From an uncultured Pseudomonadales bacterium (GTDB lineage: Bacteria > Pseudomonadota > Gammaproteobacteria > Pseudomonadales > Azotimanducaceae), in the NCBI GenBank assembly GCA_937921865.1, contig CAKZWF010000065.1:1-64000 (forward strand): a stretch of 64,000 bases of DNA, given 5' to 3'. Both the position numbers and the translations under genes were made by a program. The stretch's first letter is position 1. Each line of letters opens with the position of its first letter. Under the pieces are notes generated by a model, which was given only the letters and a program-made list of their open reading frames with translations, made no database searches and was not told the origin of the DNA. Positions 1 to 8,940 of this stretch are shown piece after piece.

Positions 1-2
1 CG

Positions 3-380
3 AGTTCGTGTGGCGCTGATGTAGTCTACAAGCTTTCAGATCCAAGCTTGTCGCCTGTCAACGATGGCGGAACCGTTTCGCCAACTGATCCATCCTGTAG
101 CCTCATACAGGCCTATGACGACTTTTTAGTGGTCGCCCCGCCAGGCGGTCCAGTCGACCAATGCGACGAAACGGAAAACGGCGACTGTCCCGTTGGTCGG
201 CAGCTGGCTTGTCTGGGCCACGAGCGCACGGTGCTGGAGGAAGACCCTGAGCTTGTTCTACTGGAGGATCCGAATCAGGTGACACCAGGCGGTGGTCGGA
301 TCAATGTTCCCGCTGATCCAACTTACCGCAAATACGAGCTGATCTTCATCGAAGGAGACATCAAGTTCCGGGGGTTATAA
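3..380 (+). CDS. C-terminal end of an unrecognised protein (partial)
   Basis: The frame is open from the left window edge and ends at TAA 378-380, so only the last 125 or so residues are present and the true start lies outside. A TTG at 48 could initiate but nothing marks it as a start. The piece is acidic and rich in Pro, Asp and Glu, with five Cys including a C-D-E-T-E-N-G-D-C spacing. That composition fits an exported, disulfide-containing protein. No domain is recognised. It converges on the cyclase gene, overlapping its 3' end by 20 bp. Confidence 0.5.
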   Translation, partial: SSCGADVVYKLSDPSLSPVNDGGTVSPTDPSCSLIQAYDDFLVVAPPGGPVDQCDETENGDCPVGRQLACLGHERTVLEEDPELVLLEDPNQVTPGGGRINVPADPTYRKYELIFIEGDIKFRGL

Positions 381-3300
381 CCTCCGACCAGCTGAAGGAC
401 CTCGGCGGCGTTTCGACGCCGAGGTCCTGAAGCCTCTCGGCGGATGCCGTGATCTCCTCGCGCTCCGCATCAGCAAATCTCTGCTCGGGCAGGCTCAGCC
501 AGATCCGACTGATGAGCCCGTCTTCGTAATCCAGTTCCAATTCCCGGGTCGCCTTGCGGCCCTCTCGACACTGCGTGGCCGCTTCTTCGAAGCGACCCTG
601 TCGAGCTGAGGCGATAGCGCGCAGCAGAGCGATTTTCGGCGCCATCATGACGAGATCGTCTCCGGCGTCCTGGCTGATGCGGTCAAGCAGTGCCTCGCCA
701 GCGTGCTCGTTGCCGGCCTGGATCTGTCCCGCTGCCTGCACGAGCCGGGTGTCCCGGGCCGAGCCCGGTTGACCGATCTTCAGGTACTCTTCGGCGGTGT
801 CTTCCAGCATGGCGTCGGCTTCGCCGAAGCGGCCCTGCTCGATGCGCACGTGACCGAGCTGACGCTGAATGTCGCACACGCCTTCCCGCCAGCGGGCGGC
901 CTTCACCACCGGCAGCGCATCCAGAAGCAGCCGCTCGGCCTGGGTTACGTGGCCCTGGCTCAACAGCATCTCCGCTAAGTTGTAGGCAGCCAGCGCTGCC
1001 TCCGGCGTGTTGCCGCCGCGCAGATAGCTGTCGCGGGCGGCTTCCAGGCTTTTCTGCGCCTCCTCCCAGAGACCACTGATCCAGGCGGCCGCGCCCAGAT
1101 TCGTCAGGACGGTGCCGCGCGCGACGAGATCGTCAATTTCCTCGAAGATCTCCAGGGCGCGGCGCAGGTCTTCCAGCGATCCTGGCCCTTCGAGCATGGT
1201 ACGGGCGACATTTCGGATCATCAGCGAGGTCGCCAGCGGTCTCCTGGCTCTGGCCGTCTCGCAGAAAGGTACCGCGTTGTCAGCCGCGGTCAATGCCGCC
1301 TGCAAGCGCTGCGAACGGAAGAAGACATTGGCTCGGAACGCGATAATTTCTGCTGTCAGATGTGAAGCCCCTGAGGACGACAGCCGGGCCAGCAACTGCT
1401 CGGCCTGGGTCAGATCGCGCAGCGCGGAGGAGGGTGCGCCAGCGCGATCGCGAGCCTTGGCGAGATTGAGCAGTGCTTCCGCACGCTCGAGTGTTTCCTG
1501 GCCGGTGAGCTTGAGCGCCTGACGGTAGGCTTCCAGTGAATCGTCGATCAGGCCGACGGACATGCGCGCCTCGCCCAGCGCGAACCAGACCTGCAGTCGC
1601 GTGTCCTGGCCGACATCATCAATCCGTCTGGCCGCGTCCAGTGCCAACTCGTACAGATTGGCTGCTTCCGCCATGGCGTAGCGGGCGGAAGCCCGCTCGC
1701 CGCCGAGACGTCCGTATTTCCAGGTCAACGCGTGATCGCCAGCTTGCGAGTAGTGCATGGCGAGGGTATCGGCCACCTGGCTCGGGTCGTCAGTCCGGGC
1801 TTCCATGGCCTCGGCCGCCGCTTCATGCAGTCGCCGGCGCAGCCGGTAGGCGAGGGCCGCGTAAACCGTGTCGCGCAGCATGCCGCTGCGGAAGCGCAGG
1901 CGCCCGTCGCCTTCGGGCAGCAGATAATCGCCCAGGCGCTCGAGGACCTCGTCGCTCAGGGTTTGCTCCTCGCTGGTGAGCAGCCGCTCGAGCAGATCGT
2001 TTGAGAAACTGCGGCCAAGCACGGACGCGTACTGCAGCACCCGCTTGGCCGCGCGGTCCAGTGTTGCCACCTGCGTCGCCATGGCTGCTTCGAGAGACTC
2101 GGGCACCGCGTCCAGCGAGCCAGCCTCGCGCAGCGCCCGGATGATCTCCTCGGCGAAAAGTGGGTAACCACCGGCGCGATTCACCACCGCGTCCAGCTCG
2201 TGCGGACGCAGCGGGGCAGCCTCCGTGAGTGTCTGCACCAGCGTGCGCACGTCTGGGTCAGGCATGGGCTCGATGGGCAGTAGGTTGTCACTTTCCGGCT
2301 GAAAACCCTGGTCGACGTCACGGCGCGCAGCGAGCAGGAGCCAGCCGCGCTCGCCGCATTCGTACTCGATTCTTGCGAGCAGTCCGGCGGTCGCGTCGTC
2401 ACACCAGTGCGCCTCGTCGACGGCGAATACGAAGGGACGCGACTCGAGCGCTGCCAGCAGCTCAACGATCACTTCTGCGGTGCGGTCCGGTCGGAAGCGC
2501 GTGTCGATGGCGGCGACCTCGGGTGAAGGCTCCACGGGTACGTCGACCACGTCGCCAATCAGCGTGAGCATCGGCATCAGGCCGGGTGCGGATTTGTGCA
2601 CGGCTCGTGTGAGCTGCTCGCGCATCTGTTGCGGCTCGCCGCGCTCGATACCGAGCAGAGCCCGGAACGGATCCCGTATGGCCCGGTAAGCGCTGTTGGC
2701 CCCGTAAGGCTCGCCGCGTATCTGCAGGCAGGCCTCGAGATCTTTTGTGGCTTCGCGCAGCAGGCGGGTCTTGCCGAGGCCCGTTTCCCCGACAAGGGTC
2801 AACACCCCGCCGTGGCCATCAGCCAGTGCCTCCAGGACTTCGCGCAGGCGCGCGAGCTCCTGCGTGCGGCCGATCAGCAGATCGAGATTCAGGCCTTCGC
2901 GCTCGCGCATGCCGAGTTCGGCGCCGACCTCGTAGACTACCAGTGGCGCAGCCTTGCCCTTCAGGGTCAGCGGCTCGGCTTGAGTCACCTCGTAGAGCGT
3001 CAGACACTCGTCCAGCGTGTCCGGGTGGGCGAAGATCTTGCCTATGGGTGCTTTGGCGGTAATGCGTGCTGCCGTGTTGGTGGTGTCGCCCATGGCCGAG
3101 AACGCAGCCCGGCGTGTGTCGCCCACCTCGGCGGCGAACACGTGGCCGCGGTTGACGCCGATCTGTACTGGCAACGGCAGGTTCATATCAGCAACGCGGC
3201 GCGCGGCGCGCAGCATTACGCCCTCGTCGTCTTCGTGAGCGTAGGGCACGCCAGCGGCCAGGAACAGTTTGCCGCCGTCTTTGTCCACGTCCACGGCGAG

Positions 3301-4173
3301 CAGGGTCACGCCTTCCTCGATCAGTACCTGCTGTATCGGTCCGATCGTCGCGTCCAGAACTTCGGCGAGGCGCTCGGGCCCGCCACTCTCGAGCACGGCG
3401 TCCGTGCCGGAGAAGCGGATGAAGGAGATACAGGCGACGCGGTGCTCGGGATCCGGAGCACCCGGCGCGAGGTAGGTGCCGAGCTCGCCGGGAAAGAGTT
3501 CCGCGGCCAGCGCCTCACTTTGTGGAGGCAGACCGCGAGCGCCGTCAGGTGGCCGATGACCTTTGCGCCAGCGCAGCAGCGGCTGGCCGTCGCTGCGCGG
3601 TCGCACGGCGCCTTTCGGAAGCCGCGCCGCGGTGCCGGGGCTCACCAGGATTTCTCCGGCTTCAGCGGCATTTTCCGTTTCCACCACCTGGTCTGCACCC
3701 GGACCGAGCAGTACCAGTTCGCGGTGGGTGCTGCCAACAAGGAAGAAATCGACATCGCCGGAGTGCAGACCGACTGACATGGAGAGATTGAGGGGGCCGA
3801 CCGACGTCGGCAGTTTCGCAGCCTCCCGCAGCGCCTGGCGCATCTCCACGGCGGCACTGGCTGCCTGTACCGGGTGATCGTCACCCTCGAAGAACAGCAG
3901 CAGCGCATCGCCGCCAAACTTCAGCAGCATGCCGCCGCGGTCGCGGGCAATGCCGATCATGGTGGTGAACACGCTCCCGAGCGTCTCTACCAGTTCCTCG
4001 CCGCCCATGCGGCCCTTCTGGGCCAGGCGCTCGGCCAGCGCCGTGAAGCCGGAGACGTCGGCGAAACATAGCGTGCCTTCGATTGATCGCCAGCGAGCCT
4101 CCGGTGTGTTCGCCTGCCACTCGATAGCAAGCTCCGGCACGTGGCGCGCCAGGGTAGTGTGCTGTTGGGTCAT
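361..4173 (-). CDS. Tandem class III nucleotidyl cyclase - AAA/NACHT-like ATPase - TPR signalling protein
   Basis: This 1270-residue protein should make cAMP (or another cyclic nucleotide) from NTP and sense signals through its ATPase and TPR parts. Cyclase homology domain 1 (about 30-190) has the metal-binding Asp39 (FADVSGFTAL) and Asp89 (KFGGDALLLFF). Domain 2 (about 245-415) has lost both Asp (FIRFSG; DGGKLF) but keeps Lys298, Asp363, Asn366 and Arg370 (MGDTTNTAARI), so one composite active site is predicted. A P-loop ATPase follows, with Walker A GETGLGKT at 462-469 and Walker B FVFAVDEAHW at 581-590. After about 780 comes a long helical region with TPR-like repeats. The order C1-C2-ATPase-TPR matches the soluble adenylyl cyclase (ADCY10-like) layout. 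There are no membrane segments. No operon partner is seen. Confidence 0.88.
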   Translation of the reverse strand: MTQQHTTLARHVPELAIEWQANTPEARWRSIEGTLCFADVSGFTALAERLAQKGRMGGEELVETLGSVFTTMIGIARDRGGMLLKFGGDALLLFFEGDDHPVQAASAAVEMRQALREAAKLPTSVGPLNLSMSVGLHSGDVDFFLVGSTHRELVLLGPGADQVVETENAAEAGEILVSPGTAARLPKGAVRPRSDGQPLLRWRKGHRPPDGARGLPPQSEALAAELFPGELGTYLAPGAPDPEHRVACISFIRFSGTDAVLESGGPERLAEVLDATIGPIQQVLIEEGVTLLAVDVDKDGGKLFLAAGVPYAHEDDEGVMLRAARRVADMNLPLPVQIGVNRGHVFAAEVGDTRRAAFSAMGDTTNTAARITAKAPIGKIFAHPDTLDECLTLYEVTQAEPLTLKGKAAPLVVYEVGAELGMREREGLNLDLLIGRTQELARLREVLEALADGHGGVLTLVGETGLGKTRLLREATKDLEACLQIRGEPYGANSAYRAIRDPFRALLGIERGEPQQMREQLTRAVHKSAPGLMPMLTLIGDVVDVPVEPSPEVAAIDTRFRPDRTAEVIVELLAALESRPFVFAVDEAHWCDDATAGLLARIEYECGERGWLLLAARRDVDQGFQPESDNLLPIEPMPDPDVRTLVQTLTEAAPLRPHELDAVVNRAGGYPLFAEEIIRALREAGSLDAVPESLEAAMATQVATLDRAAKRVLQYASVLGRSFSNDLLERLLTSEEQTLSDEVLERLGDYLLPEGDGRLRFRSGMLRDTVYAALAYRLRRRLHEAAAEAMEARTDDPSQVADTLAMHYSQAGDHALTWKYGRLGGERASARYAMAEAANLYELALDAARRIDDVGQDTRLQVWFALGEARMSVGLIDDSLEAYRQALKLTGQETLERAEALLNLAKARDRAGAPSSALRDLTQAEQLLARLSSSGASHLTAEIIAFRANVFFRSQRLQAALTAADNAVPFCETARARRPLATSLMIRNVARTMLEGPGSLEDLRRALEIFEEIDDLVARGTVLTNLGAAAWISGLWEEAQKSLEAARDSYLRGGNTPEAALAAYNLAEMLLSQGHVTQAERLLLDALPVVKAARWREGVCDIQRQLGHVRIEQGRFGEADAMLEDTAEEYLKIGQPGSARDTRLVQAAGQIQAGNEHAGEALLDRISQDAGDDLVMMAPKIALLRAIASARQGRFEEAATQCREGRKATRELELDYEDGLISRIWLSLPEQRFADAEREEITASAERLQDLGVETPPRSFSWSEVITPGT
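397..427. terminator. GC-rich perfect hairpin after the first gene
   Basis: Arms 397-407 and 417-427 are perfect 11-bp complements around a 9-nt loop, starting 16 nt after the stop of the left-edge gene. No T-tract follows, and the element lies inside the coding 3' end of the opposite cyclase gene. It may terminate or stabilise the left-edge transcript, but the palindrome could also be a coding accident. Confidence 0.35.
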
Positions 4174-4411
4174 GCTTGTAGAAGCCGTATGTTCCGCGGG
4201 GTGCCTGCGTAATGTACACGCAACTGACCCGGTGAGGCCACGGCATGCCAGGGTGTAACTACCCAGCCGGTGGCGTGGCCGAGAAGATCTGGTTCGAGCA
4301 TGCTAAATCGGCCGCGCTTCAATCGTCGCGTCTTTCTCCCTGAGGACGTGTTGTGCCGCTGAGAACGAATAGCAACGTCTAGTGACCTTCTGCGCAAAAT
4401 GTCGAATTCAT

Positions 4412-4446
4412 GGAGAGTGGAGAGTGGCGAGTGGCGAGTGGCGAGC
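4412..4446. repeat. Five tandem heptamers GG(A/C)GAGT
   Basis: Five head-to-tail 7-bp units: GGAGAGT twice, GGCGAGT twice, then GGCGAGC. It lies in the 340-bp gene-free stretch 4174-4512 between the cyclase start and an insertion-sequence remnant. Apart from this repeat I see no gene or clear promoter in that stretch. It is a simple repeat with possible slippage variation. Confidence 0.8.
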
Positions 4447-4512
4447 GGACGAACTTGATGGAGACCACAACTTGAGCATGCACAGCCTGAGCACCTTTCC
4501 AAGGCAGGTGAC

Positions 4513-4686
4513 TGGCATGACCGATTCCCTCCCGATGTTAATTCGTATGCCGTCTGGCGCTACTATCGCTTCAACCTGAGTCACCGAGATATTGAAGATC
4601 TATCAGCTGACCGAGGCATCACTGTCAGCTGCGAATCCATCAGACTCTGGTGCATCAAGCGCAGCACTTACCTGCAGTCTGAATAA
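4513..4686 (+). pseudogene. IS6-family transposase remnant
   Basis: Translating from 4513 gives about 57 residues that read like the N-terminal part of IS6-family DDE transposases. It starts with the conserved R-F-P-P-D-V segment, then A-V-W-R-Y-Y-R-F-N-L-S-H-R-D-I-E-D-L, A-D-R-G-I-T-V-S-C-E-S-I-R-L-W-C-I-K. The frame then ends at TAA 4684-4686, before the catalytic D, D and E. No start codon, no downstream catalytic domain and no flanking terminal inverted repeats are seen, so this is a dead fragment. It marks an old insertion or rearrangement between the cyclase and desaturase genes. The family call rests on remembered family consensus. Confidence 0.75.
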
Positions 4687-4699
4687 AGCGCGGTCTGCT

Positions 4700-5632
4700 C
4701 TATAGATTGCGCAGTGTTTCGTTCGAACGAAACGGCATGGTCAGCTGTGTGTAGATAGACAGGGCCTTGCCAGTGCCGTTGCCTACAGCCTCGATCTCTG
4801 TTTTACCGGAGAAGGTGCCGAACACCCGGTCCCAGAAAATAATCGAACAGCCAAAATTGCTGTCGCTCTCGGTCATCTGCTTCGAGTGATGCAGCTGGTG
4901 CCACTCGGGTGTGGTGAACAGCCAGCCGTACCAGCCGGACTTCAGCGGCAGATTGGCGTGATTGGTATAGGCACCGAATATCCGGAACGTCAGCGCAACA
5001 GCAACAACGGCACTGCTGGCGCCCAGCAATGCCAGTATGATTGCCGGACCCAGATTGAGTGCAAGAAATTCCAGCGGGTGGGTCCTGTCCGCGCGCGCCA
5101 CTCCCATCTTGGTGATGTGGTGGTGGGTGGCGTGAATGCGCCAGAAGAACATCATCCGATGCTGGAGTCTGTGCAGCCAGTAGTAAACGAACTCGGAAGC
5201 GAAGTTCGCAAGCATCGCCACGCCAATGAGCCCCAGCGTTGTCGATGCATCAAGGCTGATCGGCAACAGGGCTGCATCCCTCAGCCAGGCAAACGCTTCC
5301 GAAATCGGCGTATCGTAGTAGTCGTCGTAGAGCGGCACCCAGATCAGATACACGCACAGCACCCAGAAAGCGTCTTCCGCATATTCTTTCCAGTTCAGCA
5401 CCCAGTCCGCGCGCTTCGGTTTCAGACGCTCCACCAGCAACAACAGAGGAATTGGCATCAGCAGCAGCGCAGTGGTTAACTGATCAGCGTCGGTCCATCC
5501 GGTGCTGTAAGCGCTGGCAACAAGGAACATGGCACCGAATACCAGAACAGGCTGCGGCAAGGTCCAGAGGAAGTTCGCCAGTGGGCGCAATGGCTTACCG
5601 ATTCTGGATCCGATCGCAGTTTGGTGTTGCAT
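4700..5632 (-). CDS. Sterol desaturase / fatty acid hydroxylase family membrane protein
   Basis: A 310-residue integral membrane di-iron enzyme, expected to hydroxylate or desaturate a lipid, sterol or carotenoid-like substrate. The histidine clusters of the family are all visible: HRLQH (H-x3-H), HATHHH (H-x2-HH) and, near the C-terminus, HQLHHS (H-x2-HH), with an additional NHAN in between. Several hydrophobic segments precede and separate them, including one near residues 25-45 and one near 50-65. The start is an ATG preceded by an AGG-rich stretch. It stands alone: the 100-bp gap upstream separates it from a lipoprotein gene on the same strand. The substrate cannot be told from sequence. 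Confidence 0.85.
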   Translation of the reverse strand: MQHQTAIGSRIGKPLRPLANFLWTLPQPVLVFGAMFLVASAYSTGWTDADQLTTALLLMPIPLLLLVERLKPKRADWVLNWKEYAEDAFWVLCVYLIWVPLYDDYYDTPISEAFAWLRDAALLPISLDASTTLGLIGVAMLANFASEFVYYWLHRLQHRMMFFWRIHATHHHITKMGVARADRTHPLEFLALNLGPAIILALLGASSAVVAVALTFRIFGAYTNHANLPLKSGWYGWLFTTPEWHQLHHSKQMTESDSNFGCSIIFWDRVFGTFSGKTEIEAVGNGTGKALSIYTQLTMPFRSNETLRNL

Positions 5633-5734
5633 CAGCCTGCCCCTTTTCCCAGAGCCCCCTTTTAATCACGAGTGCACTGTTGGATGCAAGCGGACCGAAG
5701 CAACTGCAGCCCATCCCGCTCCGGGCGTAGTGAG

Positions 5735-6376
5735 CTAGTTTGCTGAAACCTCTGATGCCACCACGGCATCGTAGTATTGAGCAAAACCCTCTGTCACCGC
5801 GCGAGCGCAATCCCCCGGCGTCGTGCCGTCAGCAAAAAAGCCCGCACACGGACCGCTCGGAATCTCCGGTTGATGTTCAAACAACCATTCCAGAGCGGCA
5901 AAGTAAATCGGCTGGTCATTAGAAGCAGTATCGACTGCAACCACGGTCTCATTGTTGAAACTGATCGTGAAAGTATCAGTGACATTGAATCCGGTCCGCA
6001 ATGCCAGCACCGGATCGTCCTGCACGGTGATCGCACAGGTGATCACTCCGACTGGCTGTGCCTCGCAGGGGTTGCGCTTGAGCACCTTATAGTTACCGCC
6101 TTCAGCCCAGCCCTGGTAGTACAGCATCGGCGCAGCTGATTCTGTGGCATGTGCCAGTAAAGGCTCGAGCTTGGTCGGATCAAAAGAGTAGAACGCCTCA
6201 ATCAGCGCTTCGGCGGTAGCAAGGTTCTGCTCGATGATGCCAACCGCCTCACTGTCATGGACCGGCTCAGGGTTTGGCTGCGAGCCTGCAGTCTTCATAT
6301 CCTCCGAAGGTTGCGAACACCCGAACAGGCCGGATAACAGGAGGGCAGACACTCTTGATAGGTTCGAAGAAATCAT
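5735..6376 (-). CDS. Putative lipoprotein with NTF2/SnoaL-like body
   Basis: About 213 residues. I chose the ATG at 6376 because it begins a short lipoprotein signal ending in L-S-G-L-F-G-C, a reasonable lipobox. An in-frame ATG at 6409 would add 11 polar residues ahead of the signal. The mature part has alternating helix/strand character with the sequence A-L-I-E-A-F-Y-S-F-D near its start and aromatic-rich strands later, reminiscent of NTF2-like/SnoaL folds, but no catalytic residues can be assigned. Function unknown. Confidence 0.6.
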   Translation of the reverse strand: MISSNLSRVSALLLSGLFGCSQPSEDMKTAGSQPNPEPVHDSEAVGIIEQNLATAEALIEAFYSFDPTKLEPLLAHATESAAPMLYYQGWAEGGNYKVLKRNPCEAQPVGVITCAITVQDDPVLALRTGFNVTDTFTISFNNETVVAVDTASNDQPIYFAALEWLFEHQPEIPSGPCAGFFADGTTPGDCARAVTEGFAQYYDAVVASEVSAN

Positions 6377-6438
6377 GTTTTTTCTTATCTGCCCTTGAGA
6401 CTTTGCCATCAGTAGATACTGATAAGTTAAAGAGCACC

Positions 6439-6553
6439 AACGGTGCCGTGCCTTTTCATGAACATATTCTGTGCTCCAGCTTGAGCAGTTATCTGTTCAC
6501 AGCGGCGATTCGAAATGTGGAGAAACAAGTTCACGAAATCGCACGGCACCGTT
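6439..6553. repeat. Imperfect inverted repeat in a 500-bp gene-free stretch
   Basis: The 13-mer at 6439-6451 (AACGGTGCCGTGC) recurs as its exact complement at 6541-6553. The similarity continues imperfectly for about 15 more bases into the spacer on each side (shared TTTC and TGAAC blocks), giving arms of about 30 bp around a spacer of roughly 60 bp. It lies in the stretch 6377-6881, where I see no convincing gene. The open frames there lack family features or good ribosome sites. It may be a decayed repeat element, a structured RNA or a regulatory site. Confidence 0.45.
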
Positions 6554-6881
6554 CGTTGGATTTAACCACCAATTACACAGCGGCTTCACTCTTTCGTGAA
6601 GCAAACAGGCAACGAATCTGTTGCGATACTCACACGACTGCTCGAACATCCCTGTCAAAATTCCTGGCCTCGCACCGCCGGGACACATCAGGTGCAGGAA
6701 CTCTCCGGGTTTGCACCTTTTCGGAGCAGCTCACGGCAGGGTTTTCGCTCGAATCAAGGCAAATGGTACTTTCAAACGATCGATCTTCAGGGCAGCATAG
6801 ATCGCTCCGGGCTCTTCACAACCGTGATCGCAGCCTATTGAATGCGCAAGCTGACCGTACAACAACACCTGAGGAACCTGC

Positions 6882-8435
6882 GTGACCGAAATCATCCATG
6901 CCAGCCCACTTCCTGCCGTAGACATCCCGGACGTCACGATCACCGCTCACATTCTGCGTAAAGCAGCAGAACTGGCAGATCATGCTGCGATTCAGGACGC
7001 CGGTGGAACCACGTCCTATACCTATGAGAGTCTCAGTACCGCCATCCATACGCTTGCCGGCGGGCTCGCAGCGCGCGGCGTCGAGCCGGGCAAGGTTGTC
7101 GGGCTGATGGCGCCCAACCTGCCGGAGTATGCGGTCGTCTTTCACGGTGTTGCGCTCGCCGGTGGCGCGGTAACTACGATTAATCCAACCTATGGCGCGC
7201 AAGAGGTTCGGCACCAGCTGATTGATGCCGGAGCTACCATGCTCTTCACGGTGCCGATGTTCGTTGATACCGCTCTGAGCGCGATTGAGGGCACCGAAGT
7301 ATCCGAGCTGGTAGTAATCGGGGACGCGGCTCCAGGCACCACGCCAATGGCTGATGTATTCGGCGATCCGATTGAGCAGGTGGACGTGGATATCGCCAAC
7401 CATACCGTTGTGTTGCCCTATTCCTCAGGCACGACCGGATTGCCAAAAGGGGTGATGCTGACGCATCGCAATCTCGTGGCCAACATCGAGCAGTGCAGCC
7501 ATGCCATTAAGTACGCACCTGGCGAAGTTGCGCTGGCGGCTCTGCCTTTCTTTCACATCTACGGCATGCAGGTGCTGATGAATGGCCTTCTGGCCAACGG
7601 TGTCAGCATCATCACCATGCCTCGGTTCGATATGGTGGAGGCTCTACGGGCAGTGCAGGAACACGCCATCACTCGATTCTTTGCTGTGCCTCCGATCATC
7701 CTGGGTCTGGTCAAGGCACCGATTGTTGATGACTACGATACTTCTTCAGTACGTCAGATTTTTTCCGGTGCAGCGCCGCTTGGCGCTGAACTCGCCGCTG
7801 AAGCTGGCGCGCGTCTGGGCTGTGAAGTAGTGCAGGGCTTTGGCATGACCGAACTCAGCCCGGTCAGCCACTGCACGGTAGAGGGTGACTATCGCCCCGG
7901 CACCAGCGGTGTGACAGTGTCCAATACGGAAAGTCGCATTGTCGATCCCGATACGGGAGAAGATCAGCCCGTCGGAGAGCGTGGCGAACTCTGGGTGCGC
8001 GGCCCACAGGTAATGAGTGGCTATCTCAACAAGCCAGATGCAACCGCTGAAACAATCGATGCGGACGGCTGGCTGCATACCGGCGACGTCGCAATCATCG
8101 ATGAATATGGGCACATGACGATTGTTGATCGTCTTAAAGAACTGATTAAGTTCAAGGGCTTTCAGGTTGCGCCAGCAGAACTCGAGGCATTGCTGATCAC
8201 GCACCCCAAGGTCGCCGATGTCGCTGTGATTGGCGTACCGGACGACGAAGCCGGTGAGATTCCCAAGGCATTCATCACCGCTGCACCTGGCGAGAACGTG
8301 ACATTGGAGGAAGTTCAGGCGCTCGTGAGCGAACATCTGGTGAGCTACAAACAGATCAGGCAGCTCGAGATAATCGATGTCATCCCAAAGAGTGCAGCTG
8401 GCAAAATACTGCGCAAAGAGTTGCGCGGGAAGTAA
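6882..8435 (+). CDS. 4-coumarate-CoA-ligase-like acyl-CoA synthetase
   Basis: A 517-residue ANL-superfamily enzyme, activating a carboxylic acid with ATP to an acyl-AMP and then to the CoA thioester. Visible motifs: the phosphate loop YSSGTTGLPKG, the GFGMTE motif, GWLHTGD with the hinge region that follows, and the adenylation lysine K508 in SAAGKILRKEL. Length and motif spacing are typical of 4CL/aryl and fatty acyl ligases. The GTG start has a GAGGA ribosome site 7 nt upstream. The neighbours are not pathway-specific, so the substrate (aromatic, terpenoid or fatty acid) is open. It would feed the acyl-CoA dehydrogenases and hydratases coded elsewhere in the window. Confidence 0.88.
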   Translation: MTEIIHASPLPAVDIPDVTITAHILRKAAELADHAAIQDAGGTTSYTYESLSTAIHTLAGGLAARGVEPGKVVGLMAPNLPEYAVVFHGVALAGGAVTTINPTYGAQEVRHQLIDAGATMLFTVPMFVDTALSAIEGTEVSELVVIGDAAPGTTPMADVFGDPIEQVDVDIANHTVVLPYSSGTTGLPKGVMLTHRNLVANIEQCSHAIKYAPGEVALAALPFFHIYGMQVLMNGLLANGVSIITMPRFDMVEALRAVQEHAITRFFAVPPIILGLVKAPIVDDYDTSSVRQIFSGAAPLGAELAAEAGARLGCEVVQGFGMTELSPVSHCTVEGDYRPGTSGVTVSNTESRIVDPDTGEDQPVGERGELWVRGPQVMSGYLNKPDATAETIDADGWLHTGDVAIIDEYGHMTIVDRLKELIKFKGFQVAPAELEALLITHPKVADVAVIGVPDDEAGEIPKAFITAAPGENVTLEEVQALVSEHLVSYKQIRQLEIIDVIPKSAAGKILRKELRGK

Positions 8436-8487
8436 AGACCGTAAGCGGCAGATTTCGCCTGGGCCGGGGAGTTAACTCGTCGACACC

Positions 8488-8880
8488 CTAGGCGCTGCTG
8501 TTGGAAACTTCCTCTGAATCCGCGCCAGACCCCCTGAGGTAACAGAACGCTGCGGCAGCCAGCAACACGGGCGGTCCGAATGACACCAGCACATAAACAT
8601 CGCCATAGAGCAGCGCTACCAACACTACGAACAACACGGCATAGGCGATCAGGTAACGGGACTCGGAAATGCCAAGGGCACGCAGTATCAGATACCCCAG
8701 ACCGCCAACGACCAGGCCTCCAACGTACGCAAGGATCAGGACGAACAGACAGGCGCCGATGAACTGTCCGAATGTCAGATTGAGCTGAAGGAAGAAAGGT
8801 ATGACCCCGAGCAGCGAGGCTGCAGGTGCGATCAGCATCGCTCGACGTACTTTTTTTCGATCGTAGGTGGATGCTGACAA
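8488..8880 (-). CDS. Small four-helix membrane protein, unknown
   Basis: A 130-residue protein with about four hydrophobic segments (roughly 15-32, 38-63, 75-92 and 95-115), a basic N-terminus (D-R-K-K-V-R-R) and an acidic Ser-rich tail. The TTG start is supported by GGAGG 8 nt upstream. No family is recognised. It converges with the acyl-CoA ligase gene, and the next gene upstream on the same strand (8941-10095) ends 60 bp away, so the two may be co-transcribed. Confidence 0.6.
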   Translation of the reverse strand: MSASTYDRKKVRRAMLIAPAASLLGVIPFFLQLNLTFGQFIGACLFVLILAYVGGLVVGGLGYLILRALGISESRYLIAYAVLFVVLVALLYGDVYVLVSFGPPVLLAAAAFCYLRGSGADSEEVSNSSA

Positions 8881-8940
8881 TTGATTCGCCTCCGTTGCTT
8901 AAAAGTTGTTGAAAAGTTGCTGGAAAAAGCTCCGGATCTG

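Noticed and set aside
2596-3777. Long open frame (393 codons) on the plus strand inside the cyclase gene
   Set aside because: It is antisense to a protein with clear cyclase and ATPase motifs, and its translation shows no family features.
4170-4502. 110-codon minus-strand frame before the cyclase gene
   Set aside because: It reads through the heptamer repeat and has no family features. Its overlap with the cyclase start makes it unlikely to be a gene.
6274-6885. 203-codon plus-strand frame upstream of the acyl-CoA ligase
   Set aside because: It overlaps the lipoprotein start region on the opposite strand, has no ribosome site and its composition looks non-coding.
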